From Pseudolysinimonas_A sp049651805 (GTDB lineage Bacteria; Actinomycetota; Actinomycetes; Actinomycetales; Microbacteriaceae), in the NCBI RefSeq assembly GCF_049651805.1, contig NZ_JBASCU010000011.1, positions 1 to 64,000 on the forward strand: 64,000 bases of DNA. The letters are read 5' to 3'. Below the pieces are notes generated by a model. It did not search any database. It was not told the DNA's origin and worked only from the letters and a program-made list of their open reading frames with translations. A program made the translations under genes and the position numbers. Shown here in pieces: positions 13,729 to 21,659 of this stretch (within the stretch, counting starts at the first letter, position 1; each line of letters opens with the position of its first letter).

Positions 13729-15534
13729 CTAAACCAGACTGTCCCGCCAGGCGGCGTGCAGCTTCGCGAAACGACCCGTGCCGGCGATCAGGTCGGCCGG
13801 CGCGCCGTCTTCGACGATGCGCCCGTGCTCCATCACGAGCACCCGGTCGGCGATCGAGACGGTCGACAGCCGGTGGGCGATGATGATCGCCGTGCGGTCG
13901 GCGAGCAGCGTCGTGAGACCCTGCTGCACGAGCCGCTCGCTCGGGATGTCGAGCGACGCGGTGGCTTCATCGAGGATGAGCACGGCCGGGTCGGCCAGGA
14001 ACGCTCGGGCGAACGACAGCAACTGCCGTTGGCCCGCCGAGACCCGCCCGCCGCGCTTGTTCACGTCGGTGTCGTAGCCGTCGGGCAGCTTGTCGATGAA
14101 GGTGTCGGCCCCCACGGCCCGGGCCGCCGCGACGATCTCGTCGATCGTGGCGTCGGGTTTGCCGAGCGCGATGTTCTCGGCGACCGAGCCGCTGAAGAGG
14201 TACGCCTCCTGGGTGACCATGACGATCGCGCGCCGCAGGTCCTTGGGATGCAGTCGGCGCAGGTCGATGCCATCCAGCTCGACGGTTCCTGCCGTCGGGT
14301 CGTAGAACCGGGCGAGCAGCTTCGCGAGGGTCGACTTGCCCGCACCGGTGGAACCCACGAGTGCGACGGTCTGCCCGGCCGGGATCGACAGCGAGAAGTC
14401 GGGCAGCACGATCCGGTCGCCGCGGTAGGCGAACCGCACGTCCCGGAAGTCGAGGGCGCCCTTCGCCTGCCACAGGTCGACCGGCGCGACCGGGTCGGGA
14501 ACGCTCGGCTCCTCCTCCAAGACGCCCGAGATCTTCTCGAGCGCCGCGGCGGCACCCTGGTAGGAGTTGTAGAACATCGCCATCTCCTCCATCGGGTCGA
14601 AGAAGCGGCGGGTGTAGAGCAACACGGCGAGCAGTGACCCGATCTCGAGGCCGCCGTCGATCACTCGGAAGCCTCCGACGAGTAACACCACGGCGACCGC
14701 GGTGTTGCCGATGAGGATCAACGCCGGGTCGTAGATGCCGAACAGCTTGATGACCTTGGCGTTGGCATCCCGGTAGTCCTCGACCAGACCGCCGAACTCC
14801 CGGTCGTTGCGCCCTTCGGTGCGGAACGCCTTGACCGCGCGGATGCCGGTCATCGTCTCGACGAACTTCACGATGACGCGGGCCGACACGACGCGGGTCA
14901 GCCGGAATCCGCGCTGCGAGCGCATCTGGAACCAGCGGGTGAGGAACGCGAGAGGCACCAGGGATGCCGCGATCACCAGAGCGCTGACCGGGTCGAACAC
15001 GATGAGAGCGATCCCGATGAAGACCATGTAGAGCACGCCGCGCACGAGCCCGTTGAGCCCCGAATCGAGCAGTTCGCGGATCGACTCGAGGTCGCTGGTC
15101 TGGCGCGCGATGATGCGGCCCGAGGTGTAGCTCTCGTGGAATTCCAGGCTCAGCCGCTGGGCGTGCAGGAACACGCGGCGGCGAAGATCGAACAAGATCG
15201 CCTGGCTGACCCGCGCCGACAACATCGTGTACCAGGCGATCAGCACGGCGCCGAGTACCCCGGTGACGAGGTAGGCTCCCACGGCGACGCCGAGCGGCAC
15301 GAAGTCGGCGTCGAGCGCGGCGGGAAGTCCCTGGTCGATGCCGAGGGCGATCAGCGCTGGCCCGGCCACCTGCGCTGCCGTGCTGACCACGACCACGAGC
15401 AGGGTGAGGATGACGCGGGCGCGCACGGGGAGCAGCAGCGAGCCGAGCAGGCGTACCGATCGCGCCCGGATCTGTCGGCTCTCGTCGCGGGTATAGTCGC
15501 CACGCTCCTCGCCTTCGACGCCGGTGACGCTCAC
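13729..15534 (-). CDS. ABC exporter half-transporter with the catalytically complete Walker B
   Basis: 601 aa: six membrane helices (about 25-330), then an ATPase domain. It has Walker A GSTGAGKST, Q-loop TQEAYLF, Walker B LILDEATASLD with the catalytic Glu, and H-loop IIIAHRLS. Its signature is VSAGQRQ rather than LSGGQ. The partner encoded upstream has the opposite set, so the two form a heterodimer with one active and one degenerate ATP site, like TM287/288 or Rv-type multidrug exporters. The GTG start overlaps the partner stop (GTGA). Substrate is unknown; drugs, lipids or peptides are possible. Confidence 0.9.
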   Translation of the reverse strand: MSVTGVEGEERGDYTRDESRQIRARSVRLLGSLLLPVRARVILTLLVVVVSTAAQVAGPALIALGIDQGLPAALDADFVPLGVAVGAYLVTGVLGAVLIAWYTMLSARVSQAILFDLRRRVFLHAQRLSLEFHESYTSGRIIARQTSDLESIRELLDSGLNGLVRGVLYMVFIGIALIVFDPVSALVIAASLVPLAFLTRWFQMRSQRGFRLTRVVSARVIVKFVETMTGIRAVKAFRTEGRNDREFGGLVEDYRDANAKVIKLFGIYDPALILIGNTAVAVVLLVGGFRVIDGGLEIGSLLAVLLYTRRFFDPMEEMAMFYNSYQGAAAALEKISGVLEEEPSVPDPVAPVDLWQAKGALDFRDVRFAYRGDRIVLPDFSLSIPAGQTVALVGSTGAGKSTLAKLLARFYDPTAGTVELDGIDLRRLHPKDLRRAIVMVTQEAYLFSGSVAENIALGKPDATIDEIVAAARAVGADTFIDKLPDGYDTDVNKRGGRVSAGQRQLLSFARAFLADPAVLILDEATASLDIPSERLVQQGLTTLLADRTAIIIAHRLSTVSIADRVLVMEHGRIVEDGAPADLIAGTGRFAKLHAAWRDSLV

Positions 15535-17345
15535 TTGTCCACCTCGCGGGTGTTGTCGGGCTCGAGCGACGAGATCACGTAGCGGTAGTGGTCGTTGGTC
15601 GCGAGCAGCTCGGAGTGGGTGCCGACCGCGCTGACCCGGCCGTCTTGGAGCAGCGCGACGCGGTCGGCGAACTGCACGGTGGAGGGCCGGTGGGCGACGA
15701 TGAGCGCCGTCGTCGTGGCCAGCACCCGGCGCAACGCCGCCTCGACGCGAGCCTCGGTATCGACGTCGAGCGCGGAGAGCGGGTCGTCGAGCACGAGCAC
15801 CGACGGGGCGGCGGCGACGGCACGGGCCAGCGCGAGGCGCTGCCGCTGGCCCCCCGAGAGCGACAGCCCCTCCTCGCCGACCGTGGTGTTCGCGCCGTCG
15901 GGCAGCTCAGCGACGAACTCCGCCTGCGCGATTTCGAGTGCTTCAGCCAGTACTGCGGAAGCGGCATCTGGGTCGTCGGCCAACTCGGGGCGCCCGAGCA
16001 GCACGTTGTCGCGCACCGACGCCGAGAACAGCGTCGCGTCTTCGAACGCCATCGCTATACGGCGGCGCAGCTCTTCGCGGGTGAGATCGCGGATGTCGAC
16101 GCCGTCGAGCTTGATCGCACCACCCGTCACGTCGTACAGGCGGGTCGACAGGGCGGTGAGGGTGGTCTTTCCCGACCCGGTCAGACCGACGAGCGCCATG
16201 GTCTCGCCGGGTTCGAGCACGAGGTCGACGCCGTCGACGAGGTCGGGAACCTCGGGGCCGGCGTCCTGATAGCGGAAGTGCACGTTCTCGAAGGTGAGCC
16301 GCCCGCGCGGCTCGGTGACGGTGTGGGGCTCACCCGGGTCGACGATCGGGTTGGGTTCGTCGAGCACCTCGAACAGCCGGTCGACGGCCGTGCGGGTGTC
16401 GAAGGTCATCGACAGCAGGAAGCCGATCGACTCGATCGGGAAGCGCAGCACGGTGGCCGTGGCGAAGAATGCCACGAGCGCCCCACCCGTCATCTGGTCG
16501 GTGGCGACGAGCCAGACCCCAGCGCCCAGGCAGAGGGCGAACGCGACGTCGGGCACGAGCAGCAGCCAGAGCCAGATGCTCGCGATCGAGCGCGCCTTGT
16601 CGAGCTCGGTTCCGCGCAATCGGTCGGCCTGGCGCGTGAACTTCTCGAGCGAGTACTTTCCGCGCCCGAACGCCTTGAGCACGCGGATGCCGTGCACGCT
16701 CTCTTCGACGGCGGTGGCGAGGTCGCCCTGCTGGTCTTGCGAGCGCCGCGCGACGATCGAGTACTTCTGCTCGAAGACATAGCCGTAGATCCACAGCGGG
16801 ATGGAGCAGATGAGGAACACGAGCGCGAGCACCCAGTTCCAGAAGAACAGCACGACCGCGCCGACCACGATCGTGACGAAGTTCACGATGAGCAACACGA
16901 TGCCGAACGACAGCCACCGGCGGATCAGCCCGAGGTCGCTCATCGCGCGCGACAGCAACTGCCCGCTCTGCCACTTGTCGTGGAAGGCGACCGGCAGGTC
17001 TTGCAACTGCGCATAGAGCGTTCGGCGCATGGCGGCTTCGACATGCGTGCCGGGGGTCAGCACGAAGAAGCGGCGCGCCATGATGAACGCCGCCTCGAGC
17101 GCGCCCAGCACGAACACGACGATCGCCGCCGGCCATATCTGCGACGAGTCGCCGCTCGCGAGCGGACCGTCGACGAGCGACTGCAATACCAGCGGGATGC
17201 CGAGCGCGACGAGGCCGGCGAGCAGCGCCGCGACCATCCCGAGGATGATCCGGGGCAACGCGGGACGCACAAACGGGAGCAGACGCAGCAAAGTACGTGC
17301 AGTCCCGGCGCGCGGAAGCGTGGGAATCGGGGAGGTATCTGGCAT
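15531..17345 (-). CDS. ABC exporter half-transporter with degenerate ATP site
   Basis: 604 aa: a six-helix membrane domain followed by an ATPase domain. Walker A is GLTGSGKTT and the signature is canonical LSGGQRQ. Walker B, however, reads VLVLDDPLSALD (Asp for the catalytic Glu), and the Q-loop glutamine is replaced by Glu (AFEDATLF). Since each ATP site uses Walker motifs of one chain and the signature of the other, both defects fall in the same site, as expected for heterodimeric exporters. It is first in the two-gene operon. A palindrome at 17366-17384 lies in its leader, after a TAGGCT -10 box at 17399-17404. Confidence 0.9.
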   Translation of the reverse strand: MPDTSPIPTLPRAGTARTLLRLLPFVRPALPRIILGMVAALLAGLVALGIPLVLQSLVDGPLASGDSSQIWPAAIVVFVLGALEAAFIMARRFFVLTPGTHVEAAMRRTLYAQLQDLPVAFHDKWQSGQLLSRAMSDLGLIRRWLSFGIVLLIVNFVTIVVGAVVLFFWNWVLALVFLICSIPLWIYGYVFEQKYSIVARRSQDQQGDLATAVEESVHGIRVLKAFGRGKYSLEKFTRQADRLRGTELDKARSIASIWLWLLLVPDVAFALCLGAGVWLVATDQMTGGALVAFFATATVLRFPIESIGFLLSMTFDTRTAVDRLFEVLDEPNPIVDPGEPHTVTEPRGRLTFENVHFRYQDAGPEVPDLVDGVDLVLEPGETMALVGLTGSGKTTLTALSTRLYDVTGGAIKLDGVDIRDLTREELRRRIAMAFEDATLFSASVRDNVLLGRPELADDPDAASAVLAEALEIAQAEFVAELPDGANTTVGEEGLSLSGGQRQRLALARAVAAAPSVLVLDDPLSALDVDTEARVEAALRRVLATTTALIVAHRPSTVQFADRVALLQDGRVSAVGTHSELLATNDHYRYVISSLEPDNTREVDK

Positions 17346-17365
17346 GAGGAAGAGGTGCCGCCCCC

Positions 17366-17384
17366 CACGACGTCCGACGTCGTG
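17366..17384. promoter_or_regulatory. Palindrome in the leader of the ABC exporter operon
   Basis: CACGACGTC-C-GACGTCGTG is a perfect 9+9 dyad between the putative -10 box and the start codon. It could be a repressor operator acting as a road-block, or a leader hairpin. Confidence 0.55.
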
Positions 17385-17398
17385 CAGGGCAGCCTTCC

Positions 17399-17404
17399 AG
17401 CCTA
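17399..17404 (-). promoter_or_regulatory. Putative -10 box of the ABC exporter operon
   Basis: TAGGCT on the minus strand lies 53 nt upstream of the start at 17345, giving a short leader that contains the 17366-17384 palindrome. Confidence 0.45.
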
Positions 17405-17415
17405 GACCCGCCGGG

Positions 17416-17823
17416 TCACTCTCGGCGAGTCAGATCGTGCACCGGGATGCCTCTCGCAGTGGCGACCTTGGCGAGTGCGTGATCCGTGGTCGCCAGTTCG
17501 GCCTGCTCCCGCTCGCACACGTAGACGACGAGCGCATCGGGCATGCGGAGTCGGGTCTCCGCGCGGATGCGAGCGATGGTTCCAGCTGCAACGCCCGGAA
17601 CGTCCAGCGGCTGGATCCCGAGGATCTCGTAGTCCTCGAGCAGGTCGCTGAGGAGCCCGACCGGGACCGCGTGGACGAGAGTCTCGGCGAGCGTGACGCC
17701 GGGAGCTGCGAGACCCCGTTCGGCGTGGGCCTCGATGAATGCGGACGCACTGGCGTGATGGGCGTCGCGCGGGTCGTTCGCTGCGATCAGCACGCCGGCG
17801 TCGAGCACGATCACGCGGGCCAC
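17416..17823 (-). CDS. PIN-domain toxin (VapC family)
   Basis: 135 aa single PIN domain. The metal-binding acids are in place: Asp8 (VIVLDAGVLI), Glu47 (TLAETLV), Asp96 (RMPDALVV) and Asp114 (TTDHALAKVA). VapC toxins are Mg-dependent RNases that cut tRNA or rRNA. The GTG start overlaps the last 13 nt of the upstream antitoxin-type gene, typical TA coupling. It ends 70 bp from the start of the ABC exporter gene. Confidence 0.87.
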   Translation of the reverse strand: MARVIVLDAGVLIAANDPRDAHHASASAFIEAHAERGLAAPGVTLAETLVHAVPVGLLSDLLEDYEILGIQPLDVPGVAAGTIARIRAETRLRMPDALVVYVCEREQAELATTDHALAKVATARGIPVHDLTRRE

Positions 17824-18071
17824 TCGCGGCGCAGCTCGTCGCGATATCCGGGAGGGTAGTTCAGGCCTCGAGCGCTCATCCGCGCCAGTGCGGCGCGACG
17901 AGCTTCCCGTTGCCGCCTGAGGTCACGCCGCTCGGTCGCCGACTCAACGAGTCGGCGGAAGAGCGCATTGCGGTCGTCGGCGAGTTCCGGATGCTCTCGA
18001 GCGATGTCGTCCAGAGCCGCCCGGAGCGCATCCGTCTCGGTGACGGTATATCGCGGTCGGCTCGTGGGCAC
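17811..18071 (-). CDS. Antitoxin partner of the PIN-domain toxin
   Basis: 86 aa, highly charged and Arg-rich (ERRDLRRQREARRAALARM), overlapping the downstream VapC-type gene by 13 nt. I do not recognise a named antitoxin family. Size, position and charge fit a VapB-like antitoxin whose C-terminal tail (YPPGYRDELRREWPA) would wrap the toxin. The GTG start at 18069-18071 has no ribosome site but has a TACACT -10 box 6 nt upstream, which suggests a leaderless mRNA. Confidence 0.75.
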   Translation of the reverse strand: MPTSRPRYTVTETDALRAALDDIAREHPELADDRNALFRRLVESATERRDLRRQREARRAALARMSARGLNYPPGYRDELRREWPA

Positions 18072-18077
18072 CGACCG

Positions 18078-18083
18078 AGTGTA
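18078..18083 (-). promoter_or_regulatory. -10 box of the leaderless antitoxin-toxin transcript
   Basis: TACACT (minus strand) is separated by 6 nt from the GTG start at 18071. Confidence 0.5.
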
Positions 18084-18118
18084 ACACCGAGACGCGGGAG
18101 TGCGACACCTTCGCCGTT

Positions 18119-19705
18119 TCAGTGGAAGAAGTGCCGCTCGCCCGTGAAGTACATCGTCACGCCCGCCCTTTCGAGGGCCGCGATCGTCTCGTCGTCGCGC
18201 ACCGAACCACCGGGTTGCACGATCGCCTTCACCCCGGCATCCAGCAGGATCTGCGGGCCGTCTTCGAACGGGAAAAAGGCATCGGATGCCGCCACGCTCC
18301 CCCGCGCCCGGTCGCCCGCGCGCTCCACGGCGAGTTTGCACGAGTCGACGCGGTTGACCTGGCCCATGCCGACGCCGACCGACGCTCCGCCCGAAGCGAG
18401 AAGGATCGCGTTGGACTTGACGGCCCGGCAGGCGCGCCAGGCGAACTCCAGGTCGGCGAGCGTCTCGGCGTCAGCCGCGGGGCCGGCGGCGAGCTTCCAC
18501 TGAAGCGCGGGGGTGAACTGGGTGTCGACCGTCTGCACGAGCAGCCCGCCAGAGATGCGCCGGAACTCGGTGCGCCCGTCGCCGAACCCGGCGGGCAGTT
18601 CGAGCAGGCGCAGGTTGGTCTTGCCGGCAAGCACCTCGAGAGCACCGGGCTCGAATCCGGGGGCGATGATGACCTCGGTGAAGATCGGCGCGATCGACTC
18701 GGCGGCCTCGCGGGTGATCACCCGGTTCGCGGCGATCACCCCGCCGAACGCCGACACCGGGTCGCACGCGTGCGCGAGGGCGTGGGCCTCGGCGATCGTG
18801 CCCGCGGTGGCGATGCCGCACGGGTTGGCGTGCTTGATGATCGCCACCGTCGGGGTCTCGTGGTCGTAGGCGGCACGCACCGCGGCATCGCCGTCGACGT
18901 AGTTGTTGTACGACATCTCCTTGCCCTGCAGCTGTCGGGCCTGGGCGATGCCGACGCCGTTCGGCGACGTGTACAGCGCCGCGCGCTGGTGGGAGTTCTC
19001 GCCGTAGCGCAACACGTCGGCACGCGTCCACGAGGCGCCCATCCAGCCCGGAAAGCCCGAACCCGCATCGTCGGGGGCGAGCACGTTGCCGATCCAGGAG
19101 GCGACGCCGATGTCGTAGGTCGCGGTGTGCCGAAAGGCCTCGCGCGCGAGCTCGCGACGTTGCAGCAGGCTGGTGCCCCCCGCCGCCAGGGCGTCGACGA
19201 TGTCGCCGTAGCGCGCCGGGTCGGTGACCACGGCGACGTTCGCGTGGTTCTTCGCGCTCGCCCGCACCATCGCGGGGCCGCCGATGTCGATCTGCTCGAC
19301 CACGGCATCCGGCTCGGCCCCGCTCGCGACCGTTGCGGCGAAGGGGTAGAGGTTGATGACCGCCAGCTCGAACGGCTCGATCTCGAACGCGGCGAGTTCG
19401 GCCTCGTGCGCCTCGAGCCGCAGGTCGGCGAGCAGCCCCGAGTGCACCTTCGGGTGCAGGGTGCGCACGCGGCCGTCGAGGTGCTCAGGGAACCCGGTGA
19501 GGTCGCCGATCTGGGTGACCGGGATGCCGGCCGCCGCGATCGCCGCCGAGGTTCCGCCGGTCGAGACGATCTCGACACCCGCGTCGGCGAGCGCCCGGGC
19601 CAGCTCGACGAGTCCGGTCTTGTCGCTCACCGCGACGATCGCGCGCTTGATCGGCACGAGGTCGCGCTCGCGGTACAGGGAGGGGTCGATGGATGCGCCG
19701 CTCAT
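18119..19705 (-). CDS. purH: Bifunctional AICAR formyltransferase / IMP cyclohydrolase
   Basis: 528 aa, standard PurH length. The N-terminal IMP cyclohydrolase domain (about 15-215) has AIVAVSDKTGLVELA, STGGTSAAI and GRVRTLHPKVHSGLL. The C-terminal AICAR transformylase domain has KHANPCGIA (Lys-His catalytic pair), SAFGGVIA and QPGGSVRDDETI, and ends MYFTGERHFFH. It catalyses the last two steps of IMP synthesis. Its ATG overlaps the purN stop by 4 nt, so the two are co-translated. Confidence 0.96.
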   Translation of the reverse strand: MSGASIDPSLYRERDLVPIKRAIVAVSDKTGLVELARALADAGVEIVSTGGTSAAIAAAGIPVTQIGDLTGFPEHLDGRVRTLHPKVHSGLLADLRLEAHEAELAAFEIEPFELAVINLYPFAATVASGAEPDAVVEQIDIGGPAMVRASAKNHANVAVVTDPARYGDIVDALAAGGTSLLQRRELAREAFRHTATYDIGVASWIGNVLAPDDAGSGFPGWMGASWTRADVLRYGENSHQRAALYTSPNGVGIAQARQLQGKEMSYNNYVDGDAAVRAAYDHETPTVAIIKHANPCGIATAGTIAEAHALAHACDPVSAFGGVIAANRVITREAAESIAPIFTEVIIAPGFEPGALEVLAGKTNLRLLELPAGFGDGRTEFRRISGGLLVQTVDTQFTPALQWKLAAGPAADAETLADLEFAWRACRAVKSNAILLASGGASVGVGMGQVNRVDSCKLAVERAGDRARGSVAASDAFFPFEDGPQILLDAGVKAIVQPGGSVRDDETIAALERAGVTMYFTGERHFFH

Positions 19706-20286
19706 AGGTCCTTCAGGGTGATGTGGGAATTGGCGATGTCGAGCACGACCTGCACGAGCAGTTCGCGTTCGACGAGCTTGATGCGGTCGTGCAGCCGGGC
19801 CTCGGTGTCGCCGGACAGCACCGGCACGCGACGCTGAGCGACGATCGGGCCGCTGTCGACGCCGTCGTCGACGACGATGACACTCGCCCCGGTCCCGGAG
19901 ACGCCGGCGGCGAGCGCATCACGCACGCCGTGGGCACCCGGGAACTCGGGCAGGTACGCCGGATGGGTGTTGAGCAGGTTGGGGGCGAGTGCGCTCACCA
20001 CGCCCGGGGGCAGCAGCCGCATGAAGCCGGAGAGGATGACGAGGTCGGCATCCCACTGCCGCACCTGGGCGAGCAGCTCGTCGCCCCACGCCTCGCGGGT
20101 CTCGAAAGCCCCGAACGGCACGACGAAGGTCGGGATGCCGTACTCCTCGCCGTGCGCGAGGCCATCGGCGTCACGGTCGGCACCGATCGCGACGACCCGG
20201 GCCGGAAACTCGGCGTCTTCGCTCGCTTCGAGAAGGGCGCGGAGGTTGCTCCCGCCCCCGGAGATGAGGACGACGAGCCGGAGCAC
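19702..20286 (-). CDS. purN: Phosphoribosylglycinamide formyltransferase
   Basis: 194 aa, normal PurN length. It has the GAR-binding loop SGGGSNLRALL, catalytic Asn and His in LLNTHPAYLPEFPG, and Asp in DDGVDSGPI. It uses 10-formyl-THF to formylate GAR in purine synthesis. The GTG start at 20284-20286 has a TAGGCT box 6 nt upstream and no ribosome site, so the purN-purH message is probably leaderless. Confidence 0.95.
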   Translation of the reverse strand: MLRLVVLISGGGSNLRALLEASEDAEFPARVVAIGADRDADGLAHGEEYGIPTFVVPFGAFETREAWGDELLAQVRQWDADLVILSGFMRLLPPGVVSALAPNLLNTHPAYLPEFPGAHGVRDALAAGVSGTGASVIVVDDGVDSGPIVAQRRVPVLSGDTEARLHDRIKLVERELLVQVVLDIANSHITLKDL

Positions 20287-20292
20287 CCGCCC

Positions 20293-20298
20293 AGCCTA
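20293..20298 (-). promoter_or_regulatory. -10 box of the leaderless purN-purH transcript
   Basis: TAGGCT (minus strand) ends 6 nt before the purN GTG. Confidence 0.5.
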
Positions 20299-20304
20299 TC
20301 GACG

Positions 20305-21519
20305 TCAGCGGGGCACTCTCTGCGGGGCGGGCAGCCGGGATGCCGCCGCGAGTCCGATCCCGATCGCGACGGCGAACTCGAGTGCCGCGACAAGTCCCAC
20401 CGCGACCGGGTCCGGCCCGACCTCGACGAGGCGACCCGGGCCGGCCGCGCCGCCCGACGCGGCCGCGAGGAACCCGATGAGCGCACCGCCGACAATCCCG
20501 CCCCCGACGGCGGCGCCGAGCACCGTGAGCGGGGCGAGGTACCCGAGCGCGCGGGCGAGTCCCGGACGCACCGCGACCCCGGCGAGGAATCCGGCGACGA
20601 CCGGCACGAGAATGCCCGCGAACCCGAAGGCCGAATCACCCGTCGGCAGCGCGCCGAACACCGGAAGCGCCGGAATCGGCCCCAACGCCGTCCCGACCGG
20701 TGAGACGTGTGATCCGACCCCGATCGCGAACCCCGGGCCGACCAGCCAGGCGACCGCCCACAGCACGAGGTTGGGGAGGATGGCGAGTTGACCCGCCGTC
20801 AGGGCGATCCCTCCGACGACCTCGGTATGCAGGGCCTCGTAGAGCCCGATCATGTCGGGGAACCGCAGCACGAACAGCAGGGCGACGAGAAGGGCAGCAA
20901 CGGCGGCGGTGATCGCAACAGCGCCGATCCCGGCGCGCAGAGCAGCTCCAGCCGCAGCCCGCAGCTCGGGAGACCGGTCGTCGAGCCAGCGGCCCAGAGC
21001 GTCCCGGTCTCCCGCACGCCGCGATCGCAACACCCCGATGACGACGCCCGCGCCGAACACCGTCGCCGGCAGGATGAGCCCCTGCCAGAGTGACGGACGG
21101 GCGGCGGCATGGAGCACCGTCGCGGTCACGCCGAGGGATGCGGCGCCGAACACGACGATCGCCGTCACCCCGCCGAGCACTCGATGGCCCGCTTCGGCGA
21201 TGCGCCCGCCCGCACGCGCCCCGAGCAGCAGGGTGAGCAGCGCGAACCCGAGCAGCGCGATGGTGACCTTCACGGGGTCGGCGGCGGCCGGCATCCCGAG
21301 CGCTTCTGCCAGCAGAGGGTCGAGTGTGAACGTCACATCGACACCGTGCCCGAGCAGCCAGACGTCAACGGCGGCGCGCCAGAACACGGTCCACTCGGGG
21401 GCGAAGCCGAAATGCACGCCCCACACGATCGTGAGCGGCGCGAGCGGGATGGCGACCCCGATCGCGAGCACGAGCAGCGACTCGAGCCCCGCGAAGAGCA
21501 TCGTCAGCCGCCGGGTCAC
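20305..21519 (-). CDS. DUF6350 / PerM-like polytopic membrane protein
   Basis: 404 aa with about ten hydrophobic segments and long Ala/Gly/Val-rich helices. The position immediately before purN and purH matches the order of mycobacterial perM-purN-purH, which supports the DUF6350 assignment. PerM is linked to cell-division stability under stress in Mycobacterium tuberculosis. Function in this organism is inference. The GTG start at 21517-21519 is used here; an in-frame ATG six codons on (MLFAGLESLLVLAIG) is an alternative. The downstream purN promoter lies in the 18-bp gap. Confidence 0.75.
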   Translation of the reverse strand: MTRRLTMLFAGLESLLVLAIGVAIPLAPLTIVWGVHFGFAPEWTVFWRAAVDVWLLGHGVDVTFTLDPLLAEALGMPAAADPVKVTIALLGFALLTLLLGARAGGRIAEAGHRVLGGVTAIVVFGAASLGVTATVLHAAARPSLWQGLILPATVFGAGVVIGVLRSRRAGDRDALGRWLDDRSPELRAAAGAALRAGIGAVAITAAVAALLVALLFVLRFPDMIGLYEALHTEVVGGIALTAGQLAILPNLVLWAVAWLVGPGFAIGVGSHVSPVGTALGPIPALPVFGALPTGDSAFGFAGILVPVVAGFLAGVAVRPGLARALGYLAPLTVLGAAVGGGIVGGALIGFLAAASGGAAGPGRLVEVGPDPVAVGLVAALEFAVAIGIGLAAASRLPAPQRVPR

Positions 21520-21543
21520 GGCCCGACCCTATCCCGCGGTCGC

Positions 21544-21657
21544 TGGCTTTCCGATTTCAGGAATCGGAGTGGCTCGAGTGAAGGATGTCGCGCTGCGAGC
21601 GCGCACGAGGCGACTCCAGCAACTTCAGCCCCACAACTTCCTGAAAACGGGAAGCCA
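21544..21657. repeat. 114-bp element bounded by imperfect 20-bp inverted repeats
   Basis: TGGCTTTCCGATTTCAGGAA (21544-21563) and TTCCTGAAAACGGGAAGCCA (21638-21657) are complementary at 18 of 20 positions. The interior can form further stems (GCGCTGCGAGCGCGC; GGAGT/ACTCC). No coding sequence was seen. It lies between the perM-like start and the hydrolase stop, and may be a miniature mobile element or a structured terminator for the hydrolase. Confidence 0.6.
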
Positions 21658-21659
21658 CC

